Shown here: positions 35,884 through 47,503 of the stretch, piece after piece
How the letters are laid out: every line of letters begins with the position of its first letter
Position numbering within the stretch: the stretch's first letter is position 1
Assembly: GCA_020465985.1 (NCBI GenBank)
Contig: JAANYP010000163.1
Location: 274,406-338,405 of the forward strand
Length of the DNA stretch: 64,000 nt
Direction of reading: 5' to 3'
Source of the DNA: Centrapalus pauciflorus
Lineage: Eukaryota > Streptophyta > Magnoliopsida > Asterales > Asteraceae
Position numbers and translations under genes: made by a program
Notes under the pieces: model-generated
What the model was told of the DNA's origin: nothing
Database searches by the model: none
What the model saw: only the letters and a program-made list of their open reading frames with translations

Positions 35884-38800
35884 ATGGCTTCAACGGGGCC
35901 ACAACAATCATCAGCATTGAAGAGGCGTGATTCGACGGTGACTAGAGAGTCCGATCAACTGACTATAACTCCATTAGGTGCTGGAAGTGAAGTAGGAAGA
36001 TCATGTGTTTTCATGACTTTCAAAGGGAAAACCGTTATGGTACAAAATCCTGTTTGTTAATTCCGTTTTTTCAATGCTTTGTGTTGTATGTTTGATGTTT
36101 CTGTTAGTTTTCTGGAATTTTTTATAACTTGATTCTCGATGTCGTTTCGTTGTTGATAGTTTGATTGTGGAATTCATCCTGCGTTTTCGGGGATGGCTGC
36201 TTTGCCTTATTTTGATGAAATCGATCCTTCTACTATCGACGTTCTTCTCATTACTCAGTAAGTAGTGTTACTCACTTCAGAAATATAGCTGTGTTTTATT
36301 TTCTATGCTACACATGATGCTTTTCAGAATTCAAGGTCATAAATTTTATCTTTGAAGTTTTAAATTCACATCAAAGTTGAAAATTAGTTCATTGGATATG
36401 TAAGTCAAATGTTTCCATGAAGTATTACACAAGATGATGGATTGATGGTCTGAAACCCCCACTGGTTACTTCTGTAGTTCCTTTTTACCCCTATCACCCA
36501 TTTATGAAATTAGTTTTGCCAAAAAAAAAAAAAAAGAAGTATTATTAAAATAAAAAAATGGGTTTAGAAGCCTGAAAGAGTTGTTTGTACACAAGACCTA
36601 CAATAATAGATTTCAGAAACAAGGAGTTGATGTTTGAAACAGCCTCCCACTTCCTCCTAGAAATGAAAATTGTTACTGCTATTGTTGATGAGCAATGGGG
36701 AAACATTAAAAAAGATAATGCAGAAAATAGGAAATTGAGAACAGAAATTATACGTGGTTCAGTTCAAGATGACCTATGTCCACAGCCGCAATAGCGAGTC
36801 ACTTGTATTAATTTCGGATTAGGGTTTAAAATTACACAAGGACAAATATATAGGGAAAATGAAAACAGAAGATGAACTAATGGGCTTGGTTCTATATGAT
36901 GAAATTTTATTTTAAGGTGTTGCCCCTGACCCCATAAGGGGCGACCCCCACCGAGGCAATGCGCTCTCTGACTCCCACTCCTTAGCTGTGGATAGTTCCT
37001 TTGGCAACCATATGTCTCCACCACTTAACGCTGATATTGAATTAGGATAAAAGATTGTAGAGCACATGCTGTAGTTTAATATTCTCAAATATTTATGCTT
37101 GATTACATGCTCTGAAAGTTCCATAAAATGTCATAATTGAGATTTCGACTTCGTTTTAACCTCCATGCAATCTCAAATTCCCCTAATGGACAGGAAATGG
37201 CTAAATGGCCACATATAGTTTGTTCCAGAGCACAAATTCATATATTTGAAATTCCTTTATTTTCTTAACTTTATATTGTTATTATTTGCAGCTTTCACTT
37301 GGATCATGCTGCCTCCCTTCCATATTTTCTGGAAAAGGTTTTGCTACTTTATAGAGCTTCAATTACTTTTTATATTATTTCAGTTTGCTTTAATTTATGT
37401 TTTGATATTGGTATACTGTTATTGTTGTTTTTCAGACTACATTTAAAGGAAGGGTCTTCATGACTCATGCAACGAAGGCTATTTATAAGTTGCTTTTGTC
37501 AGATTATGTGAAAGTGAGCAAAGTGTCTGTTGAAGATATGTTATTTGATGAACAAGACATTCTCCGTTCCATGGATAAAATCGAGGTGTGTTTCAATTAC
37601 AGTTACTATGTTAAGTTAGATCTTCTTAGAGTAAAAGTTAAGATAACTATGAGCTTGTTTATTTAGTTACGGTTCATTTAATTCTGAGTAGCTAATAACT
37701 ACTTATCCGTGGCGCCTAAAGTGCTAAATGGTGCTAGGAAGTCAAGTGACCTTCCAGGGTTTTAATTGCTTAGGCACACATAGTCACCTTATATCTAAGA
37801 AAGGTCTGTCAATGAATACAAGCGGAGAGAGTAAGGTGTTTGATGCCACTAATTTTTCTTGAAACAATTAATTTAATAATTAATTGGTGAGGGATTCTTA
37901 ATGTATAGGAGGCCTAACTAAGACAACATTTTTAGAACATTGCTTGTCCTAGAAGAACTTACAAATAAACATATATTATGTGAATAGTAGCAAATACTAA
38001 AGGGGGTGTTTGGCTTGTGTAATGGAATCTAAAGTAATTGGAATTTCACTTATAATATATAGTAGTTGATTGGTTGAGATATAGAATGGTGTTTAAGGTA
38101 GCTAAGGGTATGGGTTGTGTGTAATTTTAGGAATCTAAATTCATTTACAAATAGCTAGGAATGATAAATTTCTTCAACCATAGATTTTGATGGAATTTAA
38201 ACACATTTTTTTTCGTTACTTTTGTAATTCAAGTTTCCAAATACAATGTATGCAAGTTCTAGTTCCTTCAAAATCTATTCCGCGAACCAAACGCCCCATA
38301 AGAGTTCATTCACGTACATTGTTCTTAATTTCTCATCTCCATTTTCATGGAAATGGAACCAAAATGTAAATGAGAAAGGACATGAAATTATATGAACTAA
38401 AAGGACGTGACTCTAGCAATAGCTACTAGGATGCGACTGAGAAACTCCAATTGTTTACTTTTTTTTTTTTGTTTCTTTACCCTTTTGTTACTTACCTTCT
38501 GGCTAAGTAACTACAAATGATGTCACTTTGGCTGTATAACTCTTCTATTTTCATTTGTTAGTCCTGAACCACAGTATTTTCTATATTTATGATCACACAT
38601 AGTTGCTATATCTTCTTTTATATACAACTATACGCGTTATACTGTAACATATAGTTTTCTGCTGTTGAATCTGTGGAAAAGGTAGTTAGCATATACTAAA
38701 CATAGCGATGTCTATATGAAAATAAATACATACTATTAATTTAAGATATAAAATATAGTTTTAACTGAATTCAGAAATGGTTCAATCTCAGAGCTAGGGA

Positions 38801-40872
38801 GGGCATCTGTCCATGTCTAAAAATTGATGTGTCTTCAACTTCTTCTATTCATCTTTATGTCAGATCTTAGGAATGTTACGATGCATGAAATGTTGATGTA
38901 AACATCAAATTATATCACCTTGAGCTTTGCAATAGTGCTTTTCTTGTGGGAACCAAAATCATCTGAGCATTGAAGGGACAGATAGTTTTGAATGATTGCC
39001 TGCAATTCTTAATCTGAATATCAATGAGTGGAAAACATTTTTGGCCTTTTGAGGCTGAGTTCTAAATTTTTGTCCAAATTTTAACTTTTATGATTTTCAT
39101 TTTGTGAAATATTATTTTTTGCTTGTGCATGAGCTGGTGACATTATTTCCAAGTTTCAAAGTTACTATGTTTTGTGAATGCAATATAATTGGCTTTATGC
39201 AACTTGACGTCTATCTTTGCAGGTAATTGACTTCCATCAAACCTTAGAAGTCAACGGCATCCGTTTCTGGTGTTACACAGCAGGCCACGTCCTTGGTGCG
39301 GCTATGTTCATGGTAGACATTGCTGGTGTACGTGTGCTCTACACAGGTGATTACTCACGTGAGGAAGACCGCCATCTTCGAGCTGCTGAACTACCTCAGT
39401 TTTCCCCTGACATATGCATCATCGAATCAACTTATGGTGTTCAGCTTCATCAACCGCGTCACATTCGTGAGAAGCGGTTCACGGATGTCATCCACTCAAC
39501 GGTTTCCCAAGGAGGACGCGTCCTCATTCCTGCTTTTGCACTTGGGCGTGCTCAGGAACTACTACTCATTCTCGACGAATACTGGTCAAATCACCCCGAG
39601 TTACACAATGTCCCGATATATTATGCCTCCCCACTTGCCAAACGATGCATGGCGGTCTATCAAACATACATTAATGCGATGAATGAGAGAATTCGAAACC
39701 AATTTGCGAATTCAAACCCGTTTGATTTCAAGCACATATCTCCTCTGAAGAGTATCGAGGAGTTCAACGATGTGGGGCCCTCGGTGGTGATGGCAAGTCC
39801 TGGTAGTCTCCAAAGCGGGTTGTCTAGACAGTTGTTTGACAAGTGGTGTGCCGAGAAGAAAAACGCGTGTGTTATACCCGGGTATGTAATTGAAGGAACA
39901 TTGGCAAAGACGATTATCAACGAGCCCAAAGAAGTGACTCTTATGAACGGGCTAACCGCTCCACTGCACATGCAGGTTCATTATATTTCCTTCTCGGCTC
40001 ACGCTGATTGTGCCCAGACGACTACGTTTCTGGAAGAGCTTATGCCCCCGAACATAATTCTCGTTCACGGAGAAGCCAATGAAATGGCAAGGCTGAAGCA
40101 AAAGCTCACAACCGTTTTTGCAGACCGCAACACCAAAATCTTAACACCGAAAAACTGCCAATCTGTTGAAATGCCATTCCATACCGTGAAAATGGCAAAG
40201 ACGATCGGGAAACTGGCTGAACGAACCCCTGATGGGGGCGAAAACGTCAGTGGTTTATTGGTGAGGAAAGGCTTCTCGTATCAAATCATCGCGCCCGATG
40301 ATTTACATGTTTTCTCTCAGCTGTCAACCGCTAACGTCACCCAAAGAATAACAATCCCTTATTCAGGTGCGTTTGGCGTGATAAAACACAGGCTCAAACA
40401 GATCTACGAGAGCGTCGAGTCTTCAACAGACGAGGAATCTGGGGTTCCAACTTTGCGAGTTCACGAACAGGTTACTGTGAAGCAGGATTCGGAAAACCAT
40501 CTCTCTCTCCATTGGACAGCAGATCCGATTAGCGACATGGTGTCGGATTCTATTGTGGCTCTCGTGTTGAATGCGAGTAGGGAAATGCCAAAGGTGGTTG
40601 TGGAAACGGAGCCCGTGAAAGATGAAGCCGAAGAACAGAAGAAAACGGATAAGATCGTGCATGCTCTGCTTGTGTCCTTGTTTGGGAACGTGAAATACGG
40701 TGAAGATGGAAGGTTGGTAATAAGCGTGGATGATAACGTTGCGTATCTCGATAAACAGAACGGGGAGGTTGAGAGCGGAAATGAGGTACTGAAGGAAAGA
40801 GTGAAGGTAGCGTTTCGAAGAATTCAAACCGCAGTGAAACCGATTCCTGTATCTGCTGCTGCTGGATCGTAA
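35884..40872 (+). CDS. CPSF73-I: Cleavage and polyadenylation specificity factor 73 kDa subunit I
   Basis: Five coding exons: 35884-36039, 36160-36257, 37292-37337, 37436-37585 and 39223-40872. All introns are GT-AG and the phases agree, giving 699 aa (I recall about 693 for Arabidopsis CPSF73-I). The protein is the zinc-dependent endonuclease of the nuclear pre-mRNA 3'-end complex. The metallo-beta-lactamase fold begins at about residue 28, and the metal motif HxHxDH reads HFHLDH, split by the exon 2/3 junction. The beta-CASP domain and later metal ligands (GHVLGAAMF; YTGDYSREEDRHL; HYISFSAHADC) are in exon 5. The C-terminal third is the CPSF73/100 interaction domain. Exon 5 alone supplies 549 codons. 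Intron 4 (1.6 kb) holds a MITE. Read-through of the frame looks intact and functional. Confidence 0.96.
38001..38298. mobile_element. PIF/Harbinger-like MITE in CPSF73-I intron 4
   Basis: 298 bp between TAA duplications (37998-38000, 38299-38301). Termini are AGGGGGTGTTTGGC and, inward from the right, TGGGGCGTTTGGTTCGCGG. It is non-coding and lies wholly within the intron, away from splice sites. Confidence 0.75.
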
Positions 40873-41947
40873 TCCGTTTTGAAGGTCTGGATGTTGTTTT
40901 GTATGTATGAGTAGTCGTTTTTAGGCGTCGAAATCATGTATGTGCATTCGACTCGAGTTTACTCGATCTTCTTCTTCTTCGTTTCGAACCGTATGATGGT
41001 GTTTTTAATTTTGTAGCATTATAATCATCGTTACAAATTAGAGGTTCTGCTCATTTTTTGCTGTCACTTGACTAACTTTTTAAATGGTATTATGATAACT
41101 GATTATCATAGACAAATTATGGATGAGTTATTTAGAAAGTAAAATACTATTACTATAGTGTTTGAATTTACTTCGGAAAAAATGACAGTAATGTTTTGCA
41201 AACTAATAATCAGATAATAGTTGTAATGTTGCCGGAAACGTAGTGTTTGGTTTAGCTTTTGTTGTTTAATATCATAATATTAAATAATCAATTTTTGAAA
41301 TGTTTGAGTTTGCGTTTTAACTTGTAAAATGACCAAATAATCACTTATTAAGTAAATAAACTACGTTTTTTTAACTTGAAAAGTATGGATGGTATTATTA
41401 ACTCTAAACGCAAATAATTACTTATTAACAGTGTTCAATCAAATACTTTAAACCAACTATTTACGTTATTGTAACGTAATAATCTAATAATCTCTGTCAT
41501 AACGCAAAACCAACACCACCTAAATAAAAATAATAGGCATAATATAAGTATATAACCGTAAATATGAAAGGAAAAACCTCCAAATGATCCAACAAATTTT
41601 AGTAGAATTGTACAGAAATCCTGATTCGAACTTATTGAACGCGACTCCATCAAAAGATTTTTTTAAATCCTTCGCTTGATATCTATAATTAGGGTTGTAA
41701 ACGAACACAAGTGAGGAAATGTTCATTTTCATTCGTTTAACTTTAACCGAATATTAAACGAATACAAACATAAGTGTCCAAAAAGTAAACCCAAAGGGTT
41801 GACAAATGAAAGATTAAAAAAAATGTCATATATATATATATAATGTTGTAACAGTTTAGGAGAAAAAGTGAAAAGAAAAGAAAGCATAGGGGGCAGAACT
41901 GTCCAAAAAGTAAACCCAGAGGATGAAAGATAAAAAAAAATAAAAAT
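40873..41947. other. CPSF73-I 3' region and intergenic DNA
   Basis: Presumed 3' UTR to about 41040, then AT-rich intergenic sequence. No gene is supported; ORFs at 41435-41732 (-) lack any domain. Confidence 0.4.
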
Positions 41948-42021
41948 TGACCACAGTGGGAGTCGAACCCACGACCTTCTGATCCGAAGTCAGACGCGCT
42001 AATCCACTGCGCTATGCGGTC
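41948..42021 (-). tRNA. tRNA-Arg, anticodon TCG (UCG)
   Basis: On the minus strand GACCGCA pairs with TGTGGTC as a 7-bp acceptor stem with one G-U pair, and A is the discriminator. The D arm contains AGCGCAGTGGATTAGCGC. The anticodon arm is TCTGA-CTTCGGA-TCAGA with anticodon TCG, and the T arm is GTGGG-TTCGACT-CCCAC. CCA is not encoded, as expected for a nuclear gene, and there is no intron. A minus-strand run of T (41946-41930) directly downstream is a Pol III terminator. The B box GGTTCGACTCC is intact. It decodes CGA. Confidence 0.96.
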
Positions 42022-42091
42022 GTTAGTGTCCTCTTGACATTTTTATTCTCTATATTTGTTACATTCCAAATGCCAATTAACCAAAACCTAA

Positions 42092-42446
42092 GTACATTTG
42101 GTTACTGAAAATTTTCATCTCTCATTTCAAAAATAATGAAAATTTATTTACTTACCCTAAATTTTCATTTCACTTTTTAAAATATTACTTTTCATACTAT
42201 TTCTTTTACTTTTCTATCACATATCTTATATTTATTTTCTATACTCTCTCCCTCTTACTTTTTAATCATCTACCCTGTATGTATATTATTTTTTGCCTTT
42301 TCTATCACCTATCTCATTTTTCTTAAAATAAAAACTTTATTAATTGAACAAGTTTTCACTTTTTACAGAAACTTTTGTTTTACTTGAAAACTATAAATTG
42401 AAAACTGAAATGAAAAATGGCTAGTTTTCGTTAACTAAACGCAATT
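42092..42446. mobile_element. PIF/Harbinger-like MITE, degenerate copy
   Basis: About 355 bp resembling 1849-2217. The left terminus is GTACATTTGGTTACTG after TAA, the right end TTCGTTAACTAAACGCAAT. Interior CATTTCACTTTTTAAAATA-type blocks are shared. The right TSD is blurred, so the boundary is approximate. Confidence 0.6.
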
Positions 42447-42884
42447 ACATTTGTAAGAAATTCCACTGCCAATTTTCATTTTTCATCTCTATTTTTTATA
42501 ATAATTTTTTTAAAGAAAATCAACAAAGAAACAATCTTTCTTTTCCCAAAATCAAAATCCCAATGGATGTTGCTGAAATCTTGATCGGAACAAGCATTCA
42601 TCTCAACAAATGGACCAAAACTTTGCTCAAATCCAACCTGTTCTTGCAGATGCAGCCCAGAAACACATAACCCATATGCCTGTTAAATTATGGCTCAACA
42701 ATCTCCACGATTTAGCGTACGAGATCGACGATGTGCTCGATGATTTAGCCACCGAAGCCATTCGACGTAAACTCATCAAGATTCTCATGCCAACAATATC
42801 GTATCCCAATTTCTTGTACTAACTTCAAATGTAGACATCAGTAAACTAGTTGTGATCACTACCATATTGCATAACTTGTTGATA

Positions 42885-43330
42885 CGGGTGTTATTCGGGC
42901 TGGTTATTTGGGTATTGGATTGTTCGGTTCGGGTTTGAGGGTGTGGGTGTGGGTTAGCTAGCCGAACCAAGTAAGAAGACGGGTTAATCGGTTTCGGTTA
43001 AATGGGTATCTGGTTATTCGGTTTGGGTTAAATGGTTATTTTGTTTTGGTATAAGAAATGAAATCATCTACAAAGTAGTTTAAACGAGTTAAATGAGTTA
43101 GGTAATTTGAGTAAAACGGGTTAAATAGTTTGAGTATCAACTTTGGGTATTTAGATATTTATATTCTATATATAAACAATTCACATTGTATTGTAATTAT
43201 AAACAAATCTGCAAAATGTCAAATATAAATTAAACAGGTTATTTGAATATCCGAATAAACATGAATCCTACCCGTAAACCAAACCGCGTCACTTATTCGG
43301 GTACCATTTAAACCGAATAACACGCCCCAT
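42885..43330. mobile_element. Probable transposon inserted in the NLR relic
   Basis: Between the coiled-coil and NB-ARC segments is about 445 bp of unrelated, GGGTT/GGTTA-rich sequence. Its ends are inverted: GGGTGTTATTCGG near 42885 and CCGAATAACACGCCCC near 43316-43331. The boundaries and TSD are not certain, and the DNA could also be an intron containing the element. Confidence 0.5.
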
Positions 43331-44025
43331 TTAATCCGATTAAGGTTGGATAGTTATCTTGGTTTAGATGTGAATGTTGGATGGTTGGAGAGTCGAAAAT
43401 TATGGGTCGCGAAGAGGATAAAGAGGTGTTTATGTCGATGTTATTGGATTGTGGAGGATCATGTGATCGAAACGCGAGTATAGTGTCTATAGTTGGTATG
43501 TGTGGCATACGCAAAACCACACTCACAAAACTTTTATACAACGAAGAGAAAGTGAGGATCGATTTGAACTCGAGGCATGGATTTGCAACGACAACAAACG
43601 GGTTTTAAAGAAAAACTTTCGAAAAAAGTATTCTTAGACAATATTTGGAATGAAAGGTATAGAGAATGGAAACTACTCGTAATTGCATCCGGAAGTAAAG
43701 TTACCATGACCACAAGGAAGACCACGGTTGCATCGGTCATGGACTCTGTTGAAGCTTACAATCTTGACGCTTTGTCAAATGAAAAGGCGTCGTCTTTGTT
43801 CGCACAGCATGCGTTGGGCGAACGAAACGAAACTTTGATAACAATGAACACCAAATGTTTAAATCATACGCTCTCAAGGTATCGTTGAGAAATGTGGTGG
43901 ATTGCCGTTGGCTTTGATGACACTCGGGAGAGTGTTTAAGAAGAAGCGAAACAAGGACGAATGGGAAGAGTTATTGAATAGCGAGATATGGAACTTAAAG
44001 GATATTCTTCCGGCTTTAAGACTAA

Positions 44026-44311
44026 GGGGCGTTTGGTTCGCGGATTTCATGGGATTTGCATTTAAAATCATGTGTTTGGTTCGCAGATTTGAAATTCCAG
44101 GATTTCTTAACTTCTTTGTTATTTAAAAACTCAGTCTCCCCTTTAGGATTTTAAAATTCCAGTTACCTTGTATTTTTCAGATTAGCAATTTTTCCAAAAA
44201 AGTTAATGCAGATTTTTTGACAAAATCCTGACAAATACAAATGCTGCATAATGCAAATCCTTTGACAAAATGCAAATCTCAGAGAAAAACATCTGCAAAC
44301 CAAACGCCTCC
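44026..44311. mobile_element. PIF/Harbinger-like MITE inside the NLR relic
   Basis: 286 bp between TAA duplications (44023-44025, 44312-44314). Termini are GGGGCGTTTGGTTCGCGG and the complement ending AACCAAACGCCTCC. Removing the element and one TAA restores the codons for ...ALRLSYYDL..., a conserved NB-ARC segment, so the insertion site is fixed to the base. Confidence 0.9.
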
Positions 44312-45760
44312 TAAAGCTACTACGATCTTCCTTCACATTTGAAGGAATTGTTTGCATACTGCTCGTTTCTCAAGGACTATGAGTTCGACAAGAATGGACC
44401 CCGGCTTACAATGCGTGGCAGAAGGTTTTTGGTCCAAATCAAACGACCACGACCATGACCACGACCACGGGCACAAATCAATGGAGAGTTGTGGCCGCGA
44501 GTGTTTTGAAGAGCTAGTCGAGGTCGTCTTTCCAACATCCCCCTAATGAGAATCACGATATACAATGCATGACCTGATAAACGATTTGCCGTTAAAGTGT
44601 TGAAGGAGAGTTTTTCTTTATATCGGATGCTAAGATGGATGCATACAACACGAAGGAAGCATGTGAGAAGTTTCGACACTTGTCGATCGTAGGTCGAGAA
44701 TTCATAGCATATAGAAAGATGGAGTTACAAAGAGCTACACGCTTGCAAACTTCCTGGAGGGGACCTCGTATTTCGTTATCGAACACTGAAGTTATCGATT
44801 TACTTGATCGGCTAATTCCACTAAAACATCTCGAGGCCGTCAAAGATGTATGCATTGCAATGAATTAAGACATCATTTCGAATCAGAATCAGAAGCATGT
44901 GTGTTTCTTGCGAGTTTACGATAGTTGAAAGTAATAGAATGTAGAAAGATGGAATCCTTAGGTGAGATATGAAATCAATCATAGAAGCTCCGTTCGATGA
45001 GTGTGACACGTTAGAAAGTTACTATTGCCCGAATCGTGTCGAAGAGTTGGTGTGTTGTTCGATGACATCCTTGACCTTCTCCTCAACGCTCCCGTGTCAT
45101 GTCTCAAGATTCTCGAGATCAGTATATGTGATAATCTGAGATCATTTCACGGAGCAGGATGCTTGCTTCGTCTCACCGATCTGCAACAAGATACAATCGA
45201 TCCTATACAAAGTTTTCAGCTTCCGTTCCATGTTTCGCCTACGGCAAATCGATATTAGCGATTGCAGGAATCCATTTCTAACTGTCCAAATATGGACTAT
45301 TCTTTTACTTGTGGGTTATGGCCTCCTAATCTTACAAAGTTTAAAGACAGGTTGTTTAAATAAGCCAATGACTGAATGGGGCCAGCAAAACTACCCAAAC
45401 TCACTTGTTAGACTGATCTTAAATGGCCAGAATTCACGAGTCGTTTCATTTGCCGTCAAAAAAGATGCGAGGACTAGCAACGGAACGTCATTTCTTCTTC
45501 TGCCATCTCTGTCGTATCTACATCTCTTTGGTTTTGAGGATTTGGAATCGCTTTCGAAAGTGTTACAACACCTCACCCGCCTCATTGAGCTTTTACTATG
45601 GTCATGTCCGGTTTTTGTCAATTTTCCTGCAAATTCAGTTTATACAGTACCAATTTTCCTGCAAATTCAGTTTCGTTACGTTATGGTTTAGTTCAAGTTT
45701 GTCCTGTCAATAACTACAGCCCTTTGGAATACCTTCACGGCTTCACCCCATAAAGATGCC

Positions 45761-46236
45761 TGAGGGGTTGTTTGTTTACTTTTTAATGGAACCATTAAGA
45801 AGTCATTCAAAGGTAAAATGACCTATTAATGATTCTATTAGGAGATAAATAAAACAGAGTCTGAGTAAACATAAAAAGTACACCAGTTACAGAGTAAACT
45901 AAACATGGGTTTCGATCCGATCCCCCACAAAAATACAACTTTTCCTTTTCGTAAACAATTGCATCCCGATAACAAAACAATCTCTGCATTTTTCTAAAAT
46001 TCAGTAAGGTGCCTTTCTTCTACATTCCATGAAAAAAAAAAGTACTAAAAAATAATAATAACAAAGCTTCCCCCATTCCATAAAAGTTGCATATATTAAC
46101 TGCTCACCCAACCTTGTTGACTTACCCTTTTTTGAATCTTTCATCGTTAAGTGATGCGAGATTCAACTTTGTATGAAAATAAACTACAAAAGGTCCGAGG
46201 ATCCACTGCAAGTGTTGGTCTTCCTACAAAGGAATT
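45761..46236. other. Intergenic DNA between NLR relic and TM9SF gene
   Basis: Contains the presumed 3' UTR of the minus-strand TM9SF gene near its right side. The GGGGTTGTTTGTTTAC start at 45766 resembles a MITE end, but no partner was found. Confidence 0.35.
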
Positions 46237-47463
46237 CTAGTCGCATTTGATGTTTCGGTAAATCCTTCTAACAAACAAGTTGGAGCCCAAATGACCAACG
46301 GCTCCTAAAAAAATAAGATAAAGAGGACCCACACTTAGTAAAATGATAAAAGAAGATGGTACACAGTCATCGTATGAATTAGCATGGCATACATGTATTC
46401 AACGTAGATACATCATACACAAAGACAAATGCAATATTATAAAGCATGTAGCCATGTTTGGTCTTAATCCCATAATTATAGGTATAAATGAAAACCTAGT
46501 CGTTCATTTTATCTTCTCTAATCCTAGCCATCCATTCTAATGAGTCGTTCGGTTTTTAAGTTCACATTCAAATGGTTTAATGCTAATTGAAATTCAATGT
46601 GAAGAAGTTGGTGTATGTTGATTTAACAAGGTATTATTTATCTACATGTTGTGCCAGGATTGAAGTGAGTAGATAGTTAACCTTAAATGTTTATTATAAA
46701 TATTTGTGTTTGTGAATTGTGACTTGTAGTTTTTTCTATTTGTGATATTATGGTTAATTATAAAAAATAATAATAATCCTTTTTTTGTTAATTATAACTA
46801 CTTCTAAATTTCTTCACGTTTAAACTTGCTATTTTTTATCAACTATAACATTAAATTGTAACTTTGTTGTATAACAACTAATAATAACAATAATTATTAT
46901 TTATATAATTAACATTGTTATGTTTCATCCACCATAGCATCAAAAAAAATTTATCAATTGTAACGTCTAGCTAAGTTTAGAAATTTAATACTTGAATTTT
47001 CATATCATCAACAATACTAGTTCTGAAATTCAAAAAACTTTAGTTTGAGTATTTAATTTATATGTGCTTTGTTCTTTTAAATTTAGATTTATAACTATTT
47101 GAAGTAATGGTAGCCCATAAAGTTGTTTGAAAACAAACTTAAATAATAACGAACTAGAAAATAGAAATAAATATTGAGAAATGATGAGACTTTATGTAAT
47201 AATATATATCATGAAACAATGTAAAGCATAAACATAAGATATTTTATCAATATATCATGATAACTTGAAGTGAATAGTGCTACTTTAGTTCCATAATTGA
47301 TATAAAGGTAGATGACAACTGAACATATGGATATAATTCCTCAATTGCAATGCTCAGAGTTTTTTTTTCCGTTAAAGTGGTTTGATGTGTTCGTGCATGT
47401 TCATCATTTGGTTGAAGTGAACCCTACATATTTATACTGCCACATTGCGCAGGTACCTTTCTA

Positions 47464-47503
<40 letters not shown>

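Larger units (their letters stand above)
42563..45760 (+). pseudogene. Broken CC-NB-ARC-LRR disease-resistance gene (RPP13-like/I2-like)
   Basis: A start-like MDVAEILIG is followed by a coiled-coil region in another frame (KLWLNNLHDLAYEIDDVLDD, about 42684-42750). NB-ARC resumes at about 43381 with GREEDKE, a damaged P-loop (GMCGIRKTT where GMGGIGKTT is usual), a kinase-2-like FLDNIWNE, an RNBS-B-like SKVTMTTRKTTVASV and GLPLAL spelled across a frameshift. The RNBS-D region (LKELFAYCSFLKDYEF) lies after a MITE. The MHD equivalent MHDLINDL at about 44568 runs into a frameshift. LRR remnants follow to about 45760. NLR proteins are cytosolic immune receptors; this copy cannot encode one, given at least several frameshifts, two insertions and the damaged P-loop. 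An Asp-His repeat (DHDHDHDHGH, about 44446-44475) sits where the family has none that I recall. Confidence 0.88.

Noticed and set aside
45763..45860. GGGGTTGTTTGTTTAC as a MITE left end
   Set aside because: No right terminus or TSD was found within several hundred bases.
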